From Propionispira raffinosivorans DSM 20765 (lineage in GTDB: Bacteria > Bacillota > Negativicutes > Selenomonadales > Selenomonadaceae), in contig NZ_KB905845.1 of NCBI RefSeq assembly GCF_000381065.1, positions 97,528 to 161,527 of the forward strand: a stretch of 64,000 nt of DNA, given 5' to 3'. Shown piece after piece: positions 35,053-44,032 of this stretch. Every line of letters starts with the position of its first letter. Position 1 is the stretch's first letter. The notes under the pieces were generated by a model that ran no database searches, was not told the origin of the DNA, and saw nothing but the letters and a program-made list of their open reading frames with translations. A program made the translations under genes and the position numbers.

Positions 35053-35955
35053 TTAAACTTGCAAATAATGCGTAAGATTTCCCGTCACCTGTTGGGCTAT
35101 CTCATCTAACACAACATATCGTTTACGATATAAATTACGTTTTTGCGATTTAACTTCATCAATGGTTTTACGTTTTTCCAGCAGCGGAAGTTCAAAAAAA
35201 CGTTCATCCGCACTTAAACCCCCTCCAGCTTCTTCCCAAAAATCATCGAGGGATGTCTTCAATTTTCTGTCTAAACGTACATGTGTATTCGTAAAAAAGC
35301 CAAGATTTGAGATTGCTTTGATTCGATTCACCCCGATTTGTAAAGCTACTAGGCGTAATGCATATAAAATTAAATTTTTCGGTCGATACCCGAAAAAATG
35401 TTTTGTTAAATCACGAATACAATCTGCCCCTCCAAAGCTGCCCTGTAAGGCCCCAATCCACAAAACTGCATTCTGTTTTTCATCTTGACTAAATCCAAAT
35501 GTAATATGATAAATCCGCTGTTTCCCTAAAGCAAGCTCAATACTCAGTAATCCTTCTTTTCGGTCAACATACTGAAAATTCAGGGCAATGCTTAATGATT
35601 CCTGCTTATAGTCCGCTTCCCACAAGACAAGCCGCTGATCATAGTATATTTTTTCTAACGCAGCCGCCTGAAAGTGTCGCAGACAAAATGAAAAATGATT
35701 TTTAATTAAAAGAAATCGTTCCTGAACGGTTGATTGATGATAAAAAACATGACGTGTTAATTGTTCAAAAAAGATAGGATTCCCTCTCACAATATTCTGT
35801 AAAACCACATTTTTTAGAAAAAAAACCTTTAATTCTTGAACTTGTTTTTGATGCAGGCAGGCTCTCACAATAAAAACCAGTAAACGTTGTAAATTAAAAT
35901 CACTTGTATCCCGATGATGATAAATTTGTCGGCCTAACTCAATATATTCTCGCAT
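35053..35955 (-). CDS. VirK/YbjX-family (DUF535) protein
   Basis: A 300-residue protein of the DUF535 family. Recognisable parts are LIKNHFSFCLRHF (residues 83-95), SIELALGKQRIYHITFGF, WIGALQGSFGGADCIRDLTKHFFGYRPKNLIL, given here in pieces: IGALQGSFGGADCIRD and FFGYRPKNLIL. VirK/YbjX proteins occur in diderm bacteria and are linked to outer-membrane traits and resistance to antimicrobial peptides in enterobacteria; the mechanism is unknown. Its presence fits an outer-membrane-bearing host. It is a single-gene transcript. Confidence 0.85.
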   Translation of the reverse strand: MREYIELGRQIYHHRDTSDFNLQRLLVFIVRACLHQKQVQELKVFFLKNVVLQNIVRGNPIFFEQLTRHVFYHQSTVQERFLLIKNHFSFCLRHFQAAALEKIYYDQRLVLWEADYKQESLSIALNFQYVDRKEGLLSIELALGKQRIYHITFGFSQDEKQNAVLWIGALQGSFGGADCIRDLTKHFFGYRPKNLILYALRLVALQIGVNRIKAISNLGFFTNTHVRLDRKLKTSLDDFWEEAGGGLSADERFFELPLLEKRKTIDEVKSQKRNLYRKRYVVLDEIAQQVTGNLTHYLQV

Positions 35956-36083
35956 CTAATTACTACCCCACTATTCCACATTATGCAGTACTTCCTTTTT
36001 TACAGTTTCTTATTACAATGCTTTATTGTATACTTAAAAACTGAAATTTATCTGAATTTGCTGCAAAACAAAAAATAAGCACA

Positions 36084-36116
36084 AAAAAACAGACCCGAAA
36101 AGAGGTCTGCTTTTTA
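36084..36116 (-). terminator. Terminator of cheV
   Basis: On the minus strand AAAAAGCAGACC, loop TCTTTTCG, GGTCTGTTTTTTT. Strong stem and T-run, 11 bases past the cheV stop. Confidence 0.88.
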
Positions 36117-36126
36117 TGCTATGCGA

Positions 36127-37068
36127 TTATGCTTTTTCTGTATCTTTCTTACTATCAAAAATCAACTTATCTAACAAATCAATAAGCTGTCCAATTTCCG
36201 GTTTTGAAATCTGTCCATTTGCCCCAAGATTATCCCCTTTACGACGCATTTCTTCGTTGATTAAAGAAGAAAATAAGATAACCGGTACATTTGCCAGAAC
36301 TTCATCTTCACGAATCAATTTAAGTAAACGATGGCCATCCATTTGCGGCATTTCAATATCAGATATCATGATTTTCACCTGATCTTCAATCGGACCTGGT
36401 TCTTTTGCTAAAATAGACAAATAATCCCAAGCGGCCTTACCATTATTAAAATCTTTAACAAATTTATAGCCAGCTTCATGCAGTGTTGAAACAAGAAGGT
36501 CGCGAAGCATTGGTGAATCTTCCGCCACCACGATATGCATATTTTCTCTGCTTTCCTTAACAACCGTCGTTCCATTATTAAACGTTGTAAGTTTTGCATT
36601 GATTTCCGGATTAATTTTTGCAATGATCGTTTCAAAATCCAGCAATAACACAATCTTATCTGGCATTTTAATAACACCGACGACCATTGAATCTTCACCA
36701 ACTTCTGGTGATGGCTCCATATCTTTCCATGAAATACGATGAATCCTCGACACATTATCCACTAAAAATCCAATATTATAATTATTAATCTCAGTGACAA
36801 TGATGTTTTTTGGTTCTTCACTTCCTACAGCATTCAAACAGCGTGGTAGATTAACCAACGGCATTACACGACCACGGAGAGTAAACAAGCCATCCACAAA
36901 AGGATGTACTTGCGGCATTTTAGTAACAGGCACACGCGTAATGACCTCACGCACTTTCGCCACATTGATACCATAATTTACTTCACCAATACTAAACTCC
37001 ACAATTTCAAATTCATTGGTACCCGTTTCTAAAAGAATTCCTTTTTTTTCCGCATTTCTATCTGCCAT
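36127..37068 (-). CDS. cheV: Chemotaxis protein CheV
   Basis: A 313-residue coupling protein: a CheW-like domain (residues 20-155) that links receptors to CheA, and a response-regulator receiver domain (177-305). The receiver has the acidic pair E183-D184 and phospho-acceptor D237 (MISDIEMPQMDG), with the conserved Ser/Thr and Lys further on (ILFSSL, SKPE). CheV helps adaptation. It stands alone between terminators; no other chemotaxis or flagellar genes are in the window, so motility is an inference. Confidence 0.93.
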   Translation of the reverse strand: MADRNAEKKGILLETGTNEFEIVEFSIGEVNYGINVAKVREVITRVPVTKMPQVHPFVDGLFTLRGRVMPLVNLPRCLNAVGSEEPKNIIVTEINNYNIGFLVDNVSRIHRISWKDMEPSPEVGEDSMVVGVIKMPDKIVLLLDFETIIAKINPEINAKLTTFNNGTTVVKESRENMHIVVAEDSPMLRDLLVSTLHEAGYKFVKDFNNGKAAWDYLSILAKEPGPIEDQVKIMISDIEMPQMDGHRLLKLIREDEVLANVPVILFSSLINEEMRRKGDNLGANGQISKPEIGQLIDLLDKLIFDSKKDTEKA

Positions 37069-37425
37069 AGAATCGCCTCCACATTTCTAGTAAATTCAAT
37101 TTTATTATAATATAAAAATACACATCATTAGCAAATATACCTATTAGCACAATATTCGTTGTCGCCCGCCTAAATCCTGCCTAACTGTCTCTATTGATTG
37201 AAAAGTTTTTGCAGCGGACTTTATAAAAAGTTTTTGACAGCAAACTTCATGAAAAACAAACTATATTTATGTATAAAAATATAGTACAGACCACAATGTA
37301 AAAACTCGCTGTCACTTTGTCAAAAAAGGACTATAGGGCACCTTAACGCTGCTCAACCCTATAGTCCCCACCTACTCCAAATTTAAAATTCGTTATATTT
37401 TTTCAAAAAACATAAACTGTTAGTT
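37069..37425. other. Intergenic region between cvfB and cheV
   Basis: Contains a -10-like TATAAT for cheV near 37105, a direct repeat (AAAAGTTTTTGCAGCGGACTT and AAAAGTTTTTGACAGCAAACTT) at 37201-37250, and the cvfB terminator at 37321-37367. No gene was found in either strand. Confidence 0.5.
37321..37367 (-). terminator. Terminator of the cvfB operon
   Basis: Perfect 11-bp arms GGACTATAGGG (37328-37338) and CCCTATAGTCC (37357-37367); on the minus strand TTTTTTG follows. Confidence 0.8.
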
Positions 37426-38295
37426 TCATAGTAAATAAGTCCAGCCATCTTTTTGTTGAATCAAACCCTGTCGGAATAAATGCCCCAAAGCACGTTTAAA
37501 AGCAGCTTTGCTGATTTGGAATTTATCTTGAATTACTTCAGCTGAAGAAGCATCACTATATGGCATTTTACCACTGCGGGCAGTCAATAATTTCATAATT
37601 TTTTCCGCATCAACCGAAATCGCCTGTTCTTTTATCGGACGCAGTGATACATTGATACGTCCATCTTCACGAATAAACGTCACACGTGCATCGACTTCTT
37701 CACCAACACGTGGTCTGGTTGCTAATTCTTTATTATCAGCAAACGCAATAAAGCGCTCATCCGTAAATAAAAAAGCACCTTGATCCGTATAATTATAAAC
37801 CGCGCCATGGATCATATCACCGATTTTAAGATTTTCAACCGGCCTTGATGCTCGCCGCATTTCATCTTCAACGACCATGGTAACCGCAAGACGGCCCGAC
37901 TTGTCCGTATAAAGCTTAGCCCATACAACTTCACCAATTTGTGGTTTTCCACGCATACCAGCATAAGGCATAAAGATACCACGTTCTGCCCCTACATCGA
38001 GGAACGCTCCATCCTTGCTCACATTTATTACACCCAAGCGAGCAATTTGACCTTCCTTCATTTTGGGTACACGCATACTGGCTGTCAAGCGGCCTTTCGG
38101 ATCGCGATATAAAAATACTTTAAGAACATCCCCGATTTTTACAGGTCCAGTCTGCTGCGTTTTATGAAGTAAAATATCATCCGATGTACTACCTGTCTGT
38201 GCATCCAAAAAAGCGCCCATTTCATGCAGCCGAGCTACTTTGAGCTCCGCTACCGTACTCGGCTTAAATTGAATTTCTTGTTTGTCTTCTTCCAT
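37426..38295 (-). CDS. cvfB: S1-type RNA-binding protein CvfB
   Basis: A 289-residue protein of the CvfB family: three S1-like OB folds (about 10-70, 75-140, 150-215; for example GAFLDAQTGSTSDDILLHK and GRINVSLRPI) followed by a C-terminal winged helix (residues 225-288; RALGHLFRQGLIQQKDGW). In Staphylococcus CvfB binds RNA and affects virulence genes; in other bacteria its role is unclear. It starts eight bases after the rsfS stop and ends the run nadD-yqeK-LCP-rsfS-cvfB. Confidence 0.9.
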   Translation of the reverse strand: MEEDKQEIQFKPSTVAELKVARLHEMGAFLDAQTGSTSDDILLHKTQQTGPVKIGDVLKVFLYRDPKGRLTASMRVPKMKEGQIARLGVINVSKDGAFLDVGAERGIFMPYAGMRGKPQIGEVVWAKLYTDKSGRLAVTMVVEDEMRRASRPVENLKIGDMIHGAVYNYTDQGAFLFTDERFIAFADNKELATRPRVGEEVDARVTFIREDGRINVSLRPIKEQAISVDAEKIMKLLTARSGKMPYSDASSAEVIQDKFQISKAAFKRALGHLFRQGLIQQKDGWTYLL

Positions 38296-38303
38296 AATGT
38301 CCT

Positions 38304-38654
38304 CTAATCTTCATAAGGTTTAAATGGTGCATTGCCCCACAAACCTTCTAAATTATAAAACTGACGATTTTCTTCAGTGAAAATATGGGCCACACAATCG
38401 CCATAATCAAGCAAAACCCATCCGCCTTCACGGTGGCCTTCTTTATGCAGAAACGGCACGCCCTGCTCTTGTAAGACGTCTTCAATGTGATCTGCTATCG
38501 CCTTTACCTGTGTTGATGTGTTAGCACTGCAAATTATAAAATAATCCGTATTCACCGTAAGTTCTTTCATATCAAGTGTAACGATATCACTTGCCTTCTT
38601 GTCACTAGCCGCCTGGGCAATTACTTTACTCATTTCTTCTGTTGAACTAAACAT
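38304..38654 (-). CDS. rsfS: Ribosomal silencing factor RsfS
   Basis: A 116-residue RsfS/Iojap protein that binds L14 and keeps the ribosomal subunits apart when nutrients are short. Family motifs: ASDIVTLDMKEL, TDYFIICSA, WVLLDYGDCVAHIF, and FYNLEGLWG near the end. It belongs to the conserved nadD-yqeK-(LCP)-rsfS order. Confidence 0.95.
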   Translation of the reverse strand: MFSSTEEMSKVIAQAASDKKASDIVTLDMKELTVNTDYFIICSANTSTQVKAIADHIEDVLQEQGVPFLHKEGHREGGWVLLDYGDCVAHIFTEENRQFYNLEGLWGNAPFKPYED

Positions 38655-38680
38655 ATTTTATTAATTTCCTCCTAATATAT

Positions 38681-39700
38681 CTATTTATTACTTGTCTCTA
38701 TATCTTTATCATTTATTTCATTTTTAAACATCGCATCGATTTGTGCCTGAATTCCGCTTTGATCCGGCAGCCAATAGTTAATCATGTCAACCGTTGTCAT
38801 CGTGCCGGGTAAAATATCGGTCATAACCTTTGCTGCAAAAAGCATCTTTATGATTGCTTCCATTTGCGAAATATTTAAAAGTTCAATGCTTGTGGTCACT
38901 CGATATTTCAAGATATTCACAATTTCCGGCAATTTCCATATCGTATCAAAACGAACTATTTTTGCATAGAATTCTTTTAAGAATTTTTGCTGTCGCCGCA
39001 TTCTGCCGATATCCGAAAGTTCATCACTGCGGTAACGCAGATATTTTTGAGCTTCATCACCCGTTAAATGCTGATAGCCTTGTGCTAAATGTATCTGCAA
39101 ATCTGCATACGGATCATCATAATCCATATTGGTTTCAACATACAAATCAATACCGCCCAGTGCATCAACTAATTCAGCAAAAGCTTTTGTGTCAATCGCA
39201 ATATACTCCTGAATCGGAATCTGCAATAACTTTTCCGTCGTTTTGACAGCCAGCTGCGCACCACCATAAAAATAAGCTTCATCGATTTTTTCTTCACGGC
39301 TTCGTCCATCAATCGAAACAACCGTATCGCGTGGAATCGATAAAAAATGAATGCTTCCATCTTTGTGAGAAATTGCCGCTACAATCACTGTATCCGAACG
39401 CTGACCAGACTCACTTGCCTCGCCGGCCGCATCATTATCAATTCCCAAAAGCAATATATTTGTATAGGCTGCAAATTTCGGATCCTGTGCTTTTTTCTTA
39501 AGTTCCTGCCTCGTTTGATAATCTGCATACAACGACGAATAGTTGTCATAGGTTCCTTTCAGAACAAAAAACAAACTATATAACCCCCAACCTAATAAGA
39601 CCACCACACTGATTAAAACAATGATAAAGACAAAGAGTCTACCCCAACGAATTCTTCGTGTTTTTTTCATTTTTTTCTTTTTATATCGCGTATTTTTCAT
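38681..39700 (-). CDS. LytR-CpsA-Psr family ligase
   Basis: A 339-residue LCP protein: a basic N-terminus, one membrane anchor (about residues 21-45) and an extracytoplasmic LCP domain (ILLLGIDNDA, then RSDTVIVAAISHKDGSIHF, SIPRDTVVSI, LGGIDLYVE, and RMRRQQKFLK). The conserved Asp and Arg residues that bind the polyprenyl pyrophosphate are visible. LCP enzymes move glycopolymers from lipid carriers to peptidoglycan; in a diderm without teichoic acids the substrate is open. It sits between yqeK and rsfS, seven bases from yqeK, as in several Firmicutes. Confidence 0.92.
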   Translation of the reverse strand: MKNTRYKKKKMKKTRRIRWGRLFVFIIVLISVVVLLGWGLYSLFFVLKGTYDNYSSLYADYQTRQELKKKAQDPKFAAYTNILLLGIDNDAAGEASESGQRSDTVIVAAISHKDGSIHFLSIPRDTVVSIDGRSREEKIDEAYFYGGAQLAVKTTEKLLQIPIQEYIAIDTKAFAELVDALGGIDLYVETNMDYDDPYADLQIHLAQGYQHLTGDEAQKYLRYRSDELSDIGRMRRQQKFLKEFYAKIVRFDTIWKLPEIVNILKYRVTTSIELLNISQMEAIIKMLFAAKVMTDILPGTMTTVDMINYWLPDQSGIQAQIDAMFKNEINDKDIETSNK

Positions 39701-39707
39701 GAAACCC

Positions 39708-40271
39708 TTATCCCTTTAATAAGATTTCATTGCGTGCAAGCACTGTATCTGGGTGAATGATACTATTTTTCTTCAAAACAAACTGCATGGATTGATTAAA
39801 TGCCAGCAGCATTGCTTGATCAAGATTTTCTTCAGCGAGACGCCGTAAGATGGCAAGTTCAGGAAAATCACGACCAGGCTCAATCATATCGGCTAAATAT
39901 ATAATTTTATCGAGCTTTGACATGTTCGCACCACCGACAGTATGAAAACGAATCGCTTGCTTTATGTCGGGATCTTTTATTCCATAAGAGTCTTCCAGCA
40001 TGTCAGCACCAAGTGCCGCATGCAGCAAAATAGGTACATGCCGTTCTATTTCCGAAAAAAAAATCTGTCTTTTATTCGCTTGTTCAATCATTTCATTTAT
40101 GGTAAATTCCCTGGCGCAATCGTGCAGCAGACCAGCTATTTCTGCTTTTTCAACGCAAACTCCATAACGTTTTGCCAATTGTCCAGCTGTCATGGCTACA
40201 CCTAAAGAATGCTTATATCTCTTTTCTTTCAATCGCTTCGATAAAAATTCTTTCATTTCTGCAATTTTCAT
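39708..40271 (-). CDS. yqeK: Diadenosine tetraphosphate hydrolase YqeK
   Basis: A 187-residue HD-domain protein of the YqeK family, which cleaves Ap4A symmetrically to two ADP. Metal residues: H21 (KRYKHSLGV), H50-D51 (GLLHDCARE), then HAALGADM and the late Asp in IIYLADMIEPGRDF. The ATG at 40271 has AAGAAGGTG in front; an in-frame GTG at 40280 lies within that binding site. It follows nadD by about 100 bases, the conserved pairing. Confidence 0.94.
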   Translation of the reverse strand: MKIAEMKEFLSKRLKEKRYKHSLGVAMTAGQLAKRYGVCVEKAEIAGLLHDCAREFTINEMIEQANKRQIFFSEIERHVPILLHAALGADMLEDSYGIKDPDIKQAIRFHTVGGANMSKLDKIIYLADMIEPGRDFPELAILRRLAEENLDQAMLLAFNQSMQFVLKKNSIIHPDTVLARNEILLKG

Positions 40272-40382
40272 ATAGAACACCTTCTTATTCGTCTAGAATT
40301 CGCTAAATCTTGACAATTTCCTGTTTAAAACAACAACAATTGTGCCTCATCACAAAAAAGAAAAGTTTTCACTCGCAGGGCT

Positions 40383-40997
40383 TCACAGATACAGACCTTC
40401 CTTATGAATATATTGTTCAACATTTTCCGGTACAATATATTTTATCGAATATCCTTTTTTAATACGCTCCCGAATATCTGTGGAGGATATTTCGAGTTCC
40501 GGGGTCGCTAAACGATGAATTCGTTTTTCCCCGAGCCCACCAAAATATTCTTTTATATTATCAACATTTGGTAAACAGCCCTGCCGCGTAGCAGCGATAA
40601 ACTGACATATCCCCAAAAGTTCTTCAATACGATCCCAAGTAGGAATCTCCTGAATGGCATCTGCTCCTGTAATAAAATAAAACTCAGTCCCTTTGCCAAA
40701 CCGACGAATTAACTCATAAATTGTATCAATTGTATAAGATAAACCTGGTCGATTCATCTCCAAAGACGATACCTCAAAATGAGGATTTGAGCAAGTTGCC
40801 AGTAACGTCATAATAAAGCGATGAATTGCTGGCGTAACATGTTGGTCTTGTTTGTGCGGCGGATTCGCAGCTGGTATAAAGATAACTTTGTTCAAATGAT
40901 ATTCATCACGTACAGCTTCTGCCGTCATCAAATGACCCACATGAATTGGATCAAATGTACCCCCCAGAATGCCGATGCGGTGTTTCTGCTGTGACAT
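40383..40997 (-). CDS. nadD: Nicotinate-nucleotide adenylyltransferase
   Basis: A 204-residue nucleotidyltransferase making deamido-NAD from NaMN and ATP. Motifs: GILGGTFDPIHVGHL (residues 9-23, GxFxPxHxGH type), PPHKQ, and the late ISSTDIRERI (ISSTxxR). It lies just downstream of proA and its coupled small gene and upstream of yqeK. Confidence 0.96.
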   Translation of the reverse strand: MSQQKHRIGILGGTFDPIHVGHLMTAEAVRDEYHLNKVIFIPAANPPHKQDQHVTPAIHRFIMTLLATCSNPHFEVSSLEMNRPGLSYTIDTIYELIRRFGKGTEFYFITGADAIQEIPTWDRIEELLGICQFIAATRQGCLPNVDNIKEYFGGLGEKRIHRLATPELEISSTDIRERIKKGYSIKYIVPENVEQYIHKEGLYL

Positions 40998-41060
40998 AAA
41001 AAATGCTCCTAGTCATAATATTTGCCTATTTCTATAAGCAACGTTATCGTTGTATCTTAT

Positions 41061-41225
41061 TTAATTTCCACAAATCCATTTTATAAACATAAACAGCACT
41101 GCACTAATAAGCCCTATAAGGAAAAAAAACTGAAGATAATCAAAAAAGTCATGGTTTCCTTTTGGTGTTTGTATATATTGATACAACGTCTTCATACAGC
41201 CCCAAAAATATTTTAACCAATTCAT
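41061..41225 (-). CDS. Small membrane protein coupled to proA
   Basis: A 54-residue reading frame whose ATG (41225-41223) overlaps the proA stop in an ATGA junction. The first 30 residues are aromatic and polar (MNWLKYFWGCMKTLY; PKGNHDFFDY); residues 31-50 are a membrane helix (LQFFFLIGLISAVLFMF) followed by a basic end. It has no separate binding site, so translation would depend on ribosomes finishing proA. It was found by reading the 225-base gap between nadD and proA. No family is recognised. The overlap, the open frame and the clean membrane helix favour a real gene. Confidence 0.6.
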   Translation of the reverse strand: MNWLKYFWGCMKTLYQYIQTPKGNHDFFDYLQFFFLIGLISAVLFMFIKWICGN

Positions 41226-42475
41226 CGAACTTGGCCTTCACCCGAAATTAAATATTTTGCACTGGTAAGTTCAGTTAGCCCCATTGGACCGCGAGCATGA
41301 AGTTTTTGTGTACTAATTCCTATTTCTGCACCAAACCCAAATTCAAAGCCATCGGTAAAGCGTGTCGATGCATTTACATACACGGCAGCGGCATCAACAT
41401 ATTGTTGGAATTTACGTGCATTCGTATAATCCTGCGTAACAATTGTTTCGGAATGTTTTGTATTATATTTTGCAATATGTGCAATCGCCTCATCAAGATC
41501 AGTAACTACTTTAACAGATAAAATCAAGTCCCCATATTCCGTCTGCCAATCTTCTTCTGTTGCTGGCACAAGACCTCCATAATACGATCTTGTTTTTTCA
41601 CAGCCACGAACTTCGACACCCTTTTCTTTCATTGCATCAATAACCAATGGTAAAAAATCGCCAGCTATCGCTTCATGCACGAGTAGAGTTTCCATCGAGT
41701 TACAAACAGAAGGACGGGATACTTTTGCATTGATAGAAATATTTTTAGCCATTTCCAAATTTGCTGAAGCATCAACAAAAGTATGACAAACGCCTGTACC
41801 AGTTTCAATCACCGGAACCGTACTATTCGTGACAACAGCCTTGATAAGACCGGCTCCCCCACGCGGAATGATTACATCCAGATACTGATTCAAATTGAGT
41901 AAAATTTGTACAGCTTGTCTATCGGTGGTTTCAATAAATTGAATAGATCCCTCAGGAACTCCTGCCTCATAGGCAGCTTTGGTAATAACCGAAGCAATAA
42001 CTTGATTCGAATAAATTGCCTCTGACCCACCACGTAAAATAACAGCATTACCTGATTTCAAACAAAGCCCCGCCGCATCTGCCGTAACATTTGGTCTAGC
42101 TTCATAAATAATGCCGATTACACCAAGCGGTACGCGAACTTTTCGAATTTCAAGACCGTTTGGTCGAAGTGTCGATCCAATTCCCTGCCCAATTGGATCA
42201 GGAAGCATTGCTGTTTGTCTTAGTCCTTCTGCCATTTGTAAAATTCGTTCCTCATTCAGCATTAGACGATCCAGCATCGAGCGACTCATCCCCATTTTTC
42301 GGGCAGCGTCGATATCCTTTGCATTTTCTAGTAAAATTAAACTGCTCCGAGCTTCCAAAGCGGCTGCCATAGCATGTAATGCCTGATTTTTTGCTTCAGT
42401 CGATAAAACAGCCAAAGCAAAAGCTGCCTGTTTTGCCTGAGCGGCTTTGATTATGATTTTTTCTTCTAAGCTCAT
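41222..42475 (-). CDS. proA: Gamma-glutamyl phosphate reductase
   Basis: A 417-residue aldehyde-dehydrogenase-fold enzyme that reduces glutamyl-5-phosphate to the semialdehyde in proline synthesis. Motifs: the VPLGVIGIIYEARPNVT signature, cofactor-side ALILRGG-type VILRGGSEA, and the catalytic Cys in RPSVCNSMETLL. The ATG at 42475 lies ten bases after GGAGG; the GTG at 42481 is too close. It follows proB by about 26 bases. Confidence 0.96.
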   Translation of the reverse strand: MSLEEKIIIKAAQAKQAAFALAVLSTEAKNQALHAMAAALEARSSLILLENAKDIDAARKMGMSRSMLDRLMLNEERILQMAEGLRQTAMLPDPIGQGIGSTLRPNGLEIRKVRVPLGVIGIIYEARPNVTADAAGLCLKSGNAVILRGGSEAIYSNQVIASVITKAAYEAGVPEGSIQFIETTDRQAVQILLNLNQYLDVIIPRGGAGLIKAVVTNSTVPVIETGTGVCHTFVDASANLEMAKNISINAKVSRPSVCNSMETLLVHEAIAGDFLPLVIDAMKEKGVEVRGCEKTRSYYGGLVPATEEDWQTEYGDLILSVKVVTDLDEAIAHIAKYNTKHSETIVTQDYTNARKFQQYVDAAAVYVNASTRFTDGFEFGFGAEIGISTQKLHARGPMGLTELTSAKYLISGEGQVR

Positions 42476-42501
42476 TTTCACAAAACCTCCAAAACAATCA
42501 A

Positions 42502-43629
42502 TTAACTCATTAATACCATATTATCACGATGAATCACTTCTGCGTAGATTTTTCCTTTGAGAATCGCAGCAAACTCGGTTGTTTGTTTACCAATAATCTG
42601 CCTGAGTTCTTCAACTTTATAGTTCACAATACCACGAGCAATTTCTCGCTGGTCTTTTGATAAAACACGCACCGTGTTTCCTTCTATAAAATCCCCCTCA
42701 ACAGAAAGAATACCAGCTGCTAAAAGGCTAGAACCCTCTTGCAGCATTGCCTTCTCACAACCAGCATCCACGATAATGCCTCCGGTAATTTGTTTGCCAA
42801 AAGCCAACCAGCTTTTCCTTACTTTCAAATGCAGTTCTCTGGCTGGAAACACCGTTCCTAGTTTTTTTCCAGCCAAAATATCACGAACAATCCCTTCACG
42901 TGACCCAGAAGCAATCAACATCGTGACACCGGCATTTACAGCAATTTTAGCTGCCTGTAGTTTGGTAAACATACCGCCAGTACCAAATTTTGAACCAACA
43001 CCACTAGCCATAAGTTCAATCTCAGGTGTTATATCCTTTATTTCAGAAATAAGTTGTGCCGTTTTATCTATTTGTGGATTTGCTGTGTATAGACCTTCAA
43101 TATCGGATAAAATAATAAGTACATCGGCATCGACTAATGTTGCCACCATCGCTGACAAAGTATCATTATCGCCTATTTTGAGTTCATCCACAGCAATCGC
43201 ATCATTTTCATTAATAATTGGAATGACACCTATCTTGAGAAGTGTCAATAAGGCATTGCGGGAATTCATATACTGTTTATGCTGCAGAGAATTTTCTTTT
43301 GTCAAAAGTACTTGAGCCACAGTTTGACCATATTCGCCAAAAAGTTTTTCATACATATGCATTAAAATCCCCTGACCGACTGCAGCTAAAGCTTGCTTTT
43401 CCGGGATCGTTTTAGGACGATCTCTACGCCCCATACGATCCATACCAGCTCCAACAGCCCCGGAGGTCACTAAAATGATTTCTCGACCTTGATTGACCAA
43501 ATCTGACAATTCACGCACAAGCTTTTCAATTCGGTTAAAATTTAATTTACCATTTACATACGTAAGCGTACTTGTCCCAATTTTTACAACAATTCGCTTC
43601 GTTTTGCTTAATTCTAATCTCGTCTCCAT
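42502..43629 (-). CDS. proB: Glutamate 5-kinase
   Basis: A 375-residue enzyme catalysing the first, proline-inhibited step of proline synthesis. The amino-acid kinase domain (residues 8-260: VVKIGTSTLT, VTSGAVGAGM, NENDAIA, FGTGGMFTKLQAA) is followed by a C-terminal PUA domain (about 280-365). AACATAATGG precedes without a strong binding site. The proB-proA pair is standard. Confidence 0.96.
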   Translation of the reverse strand: METRLELSKTKRIVVKIGTSTLTYVNGKLNFNRIEKLVRELSDLVNQGREIILVTSGAVGAGMDRMGRRDRPKTIPEKQALAAVGQGILMHMYEKLFGEYGQTVAQVLLTKENSLQHKQYMNSRNALLTLLKIGVIPIINENDAIAVDELKIGDNDTLSAMVATLVDADVLIILSDIEGLYTANPQIDKTAQLISEIKDITPEIELMASGVGSKFGTGGMFTKLQAAKIAVNAGVTMLIASGSREGIVRDILAGKKLGTVFPARELHLKVRKSWLAFGKQITGGIIVDAGCEKAMLQEGSSLLAAGILSVEGDFIEGNTVRVLSKDQREIARGIVNYKVEELRQIIGKQTTEFAAILKGKIYAEVIHRDNMVLMS

Positions 43630-43710
43630 TATGTTTCCCTCACAACTCTTACTGACTTAATCAAACTCCACGCAAAGGCATCTTCTTAAACCATAACCTG
43701 CCAGGTAATC

Positions 43711-44013
43711 TTATGGAAGTTCAATTTTGGGTCTATCAAAATTTTTCTTATATAAAAGCCCATTACGACCAATTACTTGTACAAGATCCGTATCTGTTCG
43801 TTCAGCAAGCATCATAATCACATCTTTTGCCACTTCAGGGCAATTCTGCAAAACGCGCACTTTAATTAATTCTCTAGCTTTTACTGCATCAATCGCACTT
43901 TCAACAATCGATGGTGTAAGACCTTCCTTGCCAATTTGCACAACAGGATCAGTAGTAACCCCCAATGCACGTAAAAATCTTTTTTGTTTTCCATTTAATG
44001 TATTTCGAATCAA
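43711..44013 (-). CDS. yhbY: CRM-domain RNA-binding protein YhbY
   Basis: A 100-residue single CRM domain protein (LNGKQKRFLRALG; PVVQIGKEGLTPSIVE; the GxxG-like loop AERTDTDLVQVIG). It associates with pre-50S ribosomes. It lies between obgE and proB, fitting the ribosome-assembly theme with Obg. Confidence 0.93.
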   Translation of the reverse strand: MIRNTLNGKQKRFLRALGVTTDPVVQIGKEGLTPSIVESAIDAVKARELIKVRVLQNCPEVAKDVIMMLAERTDTDLVQVIGRNGLLYKKNFDRPKIELP

Positions 44014-44032
44014 AAATTTTTCCTCCTAAAAA

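Noticed and set aside
40997..41060. Terminator between the proA-coupled gene and nadD
   Set aside because: Only a weak ATAACGTTATCGTTGT partial repeat is present, without a T-run on the minus strand.
41022..41216. Plus-strand frame between nadD and proA
   Set aside because: It lies opposite the proA-coupled peptide, has no binding site and no family likeness.
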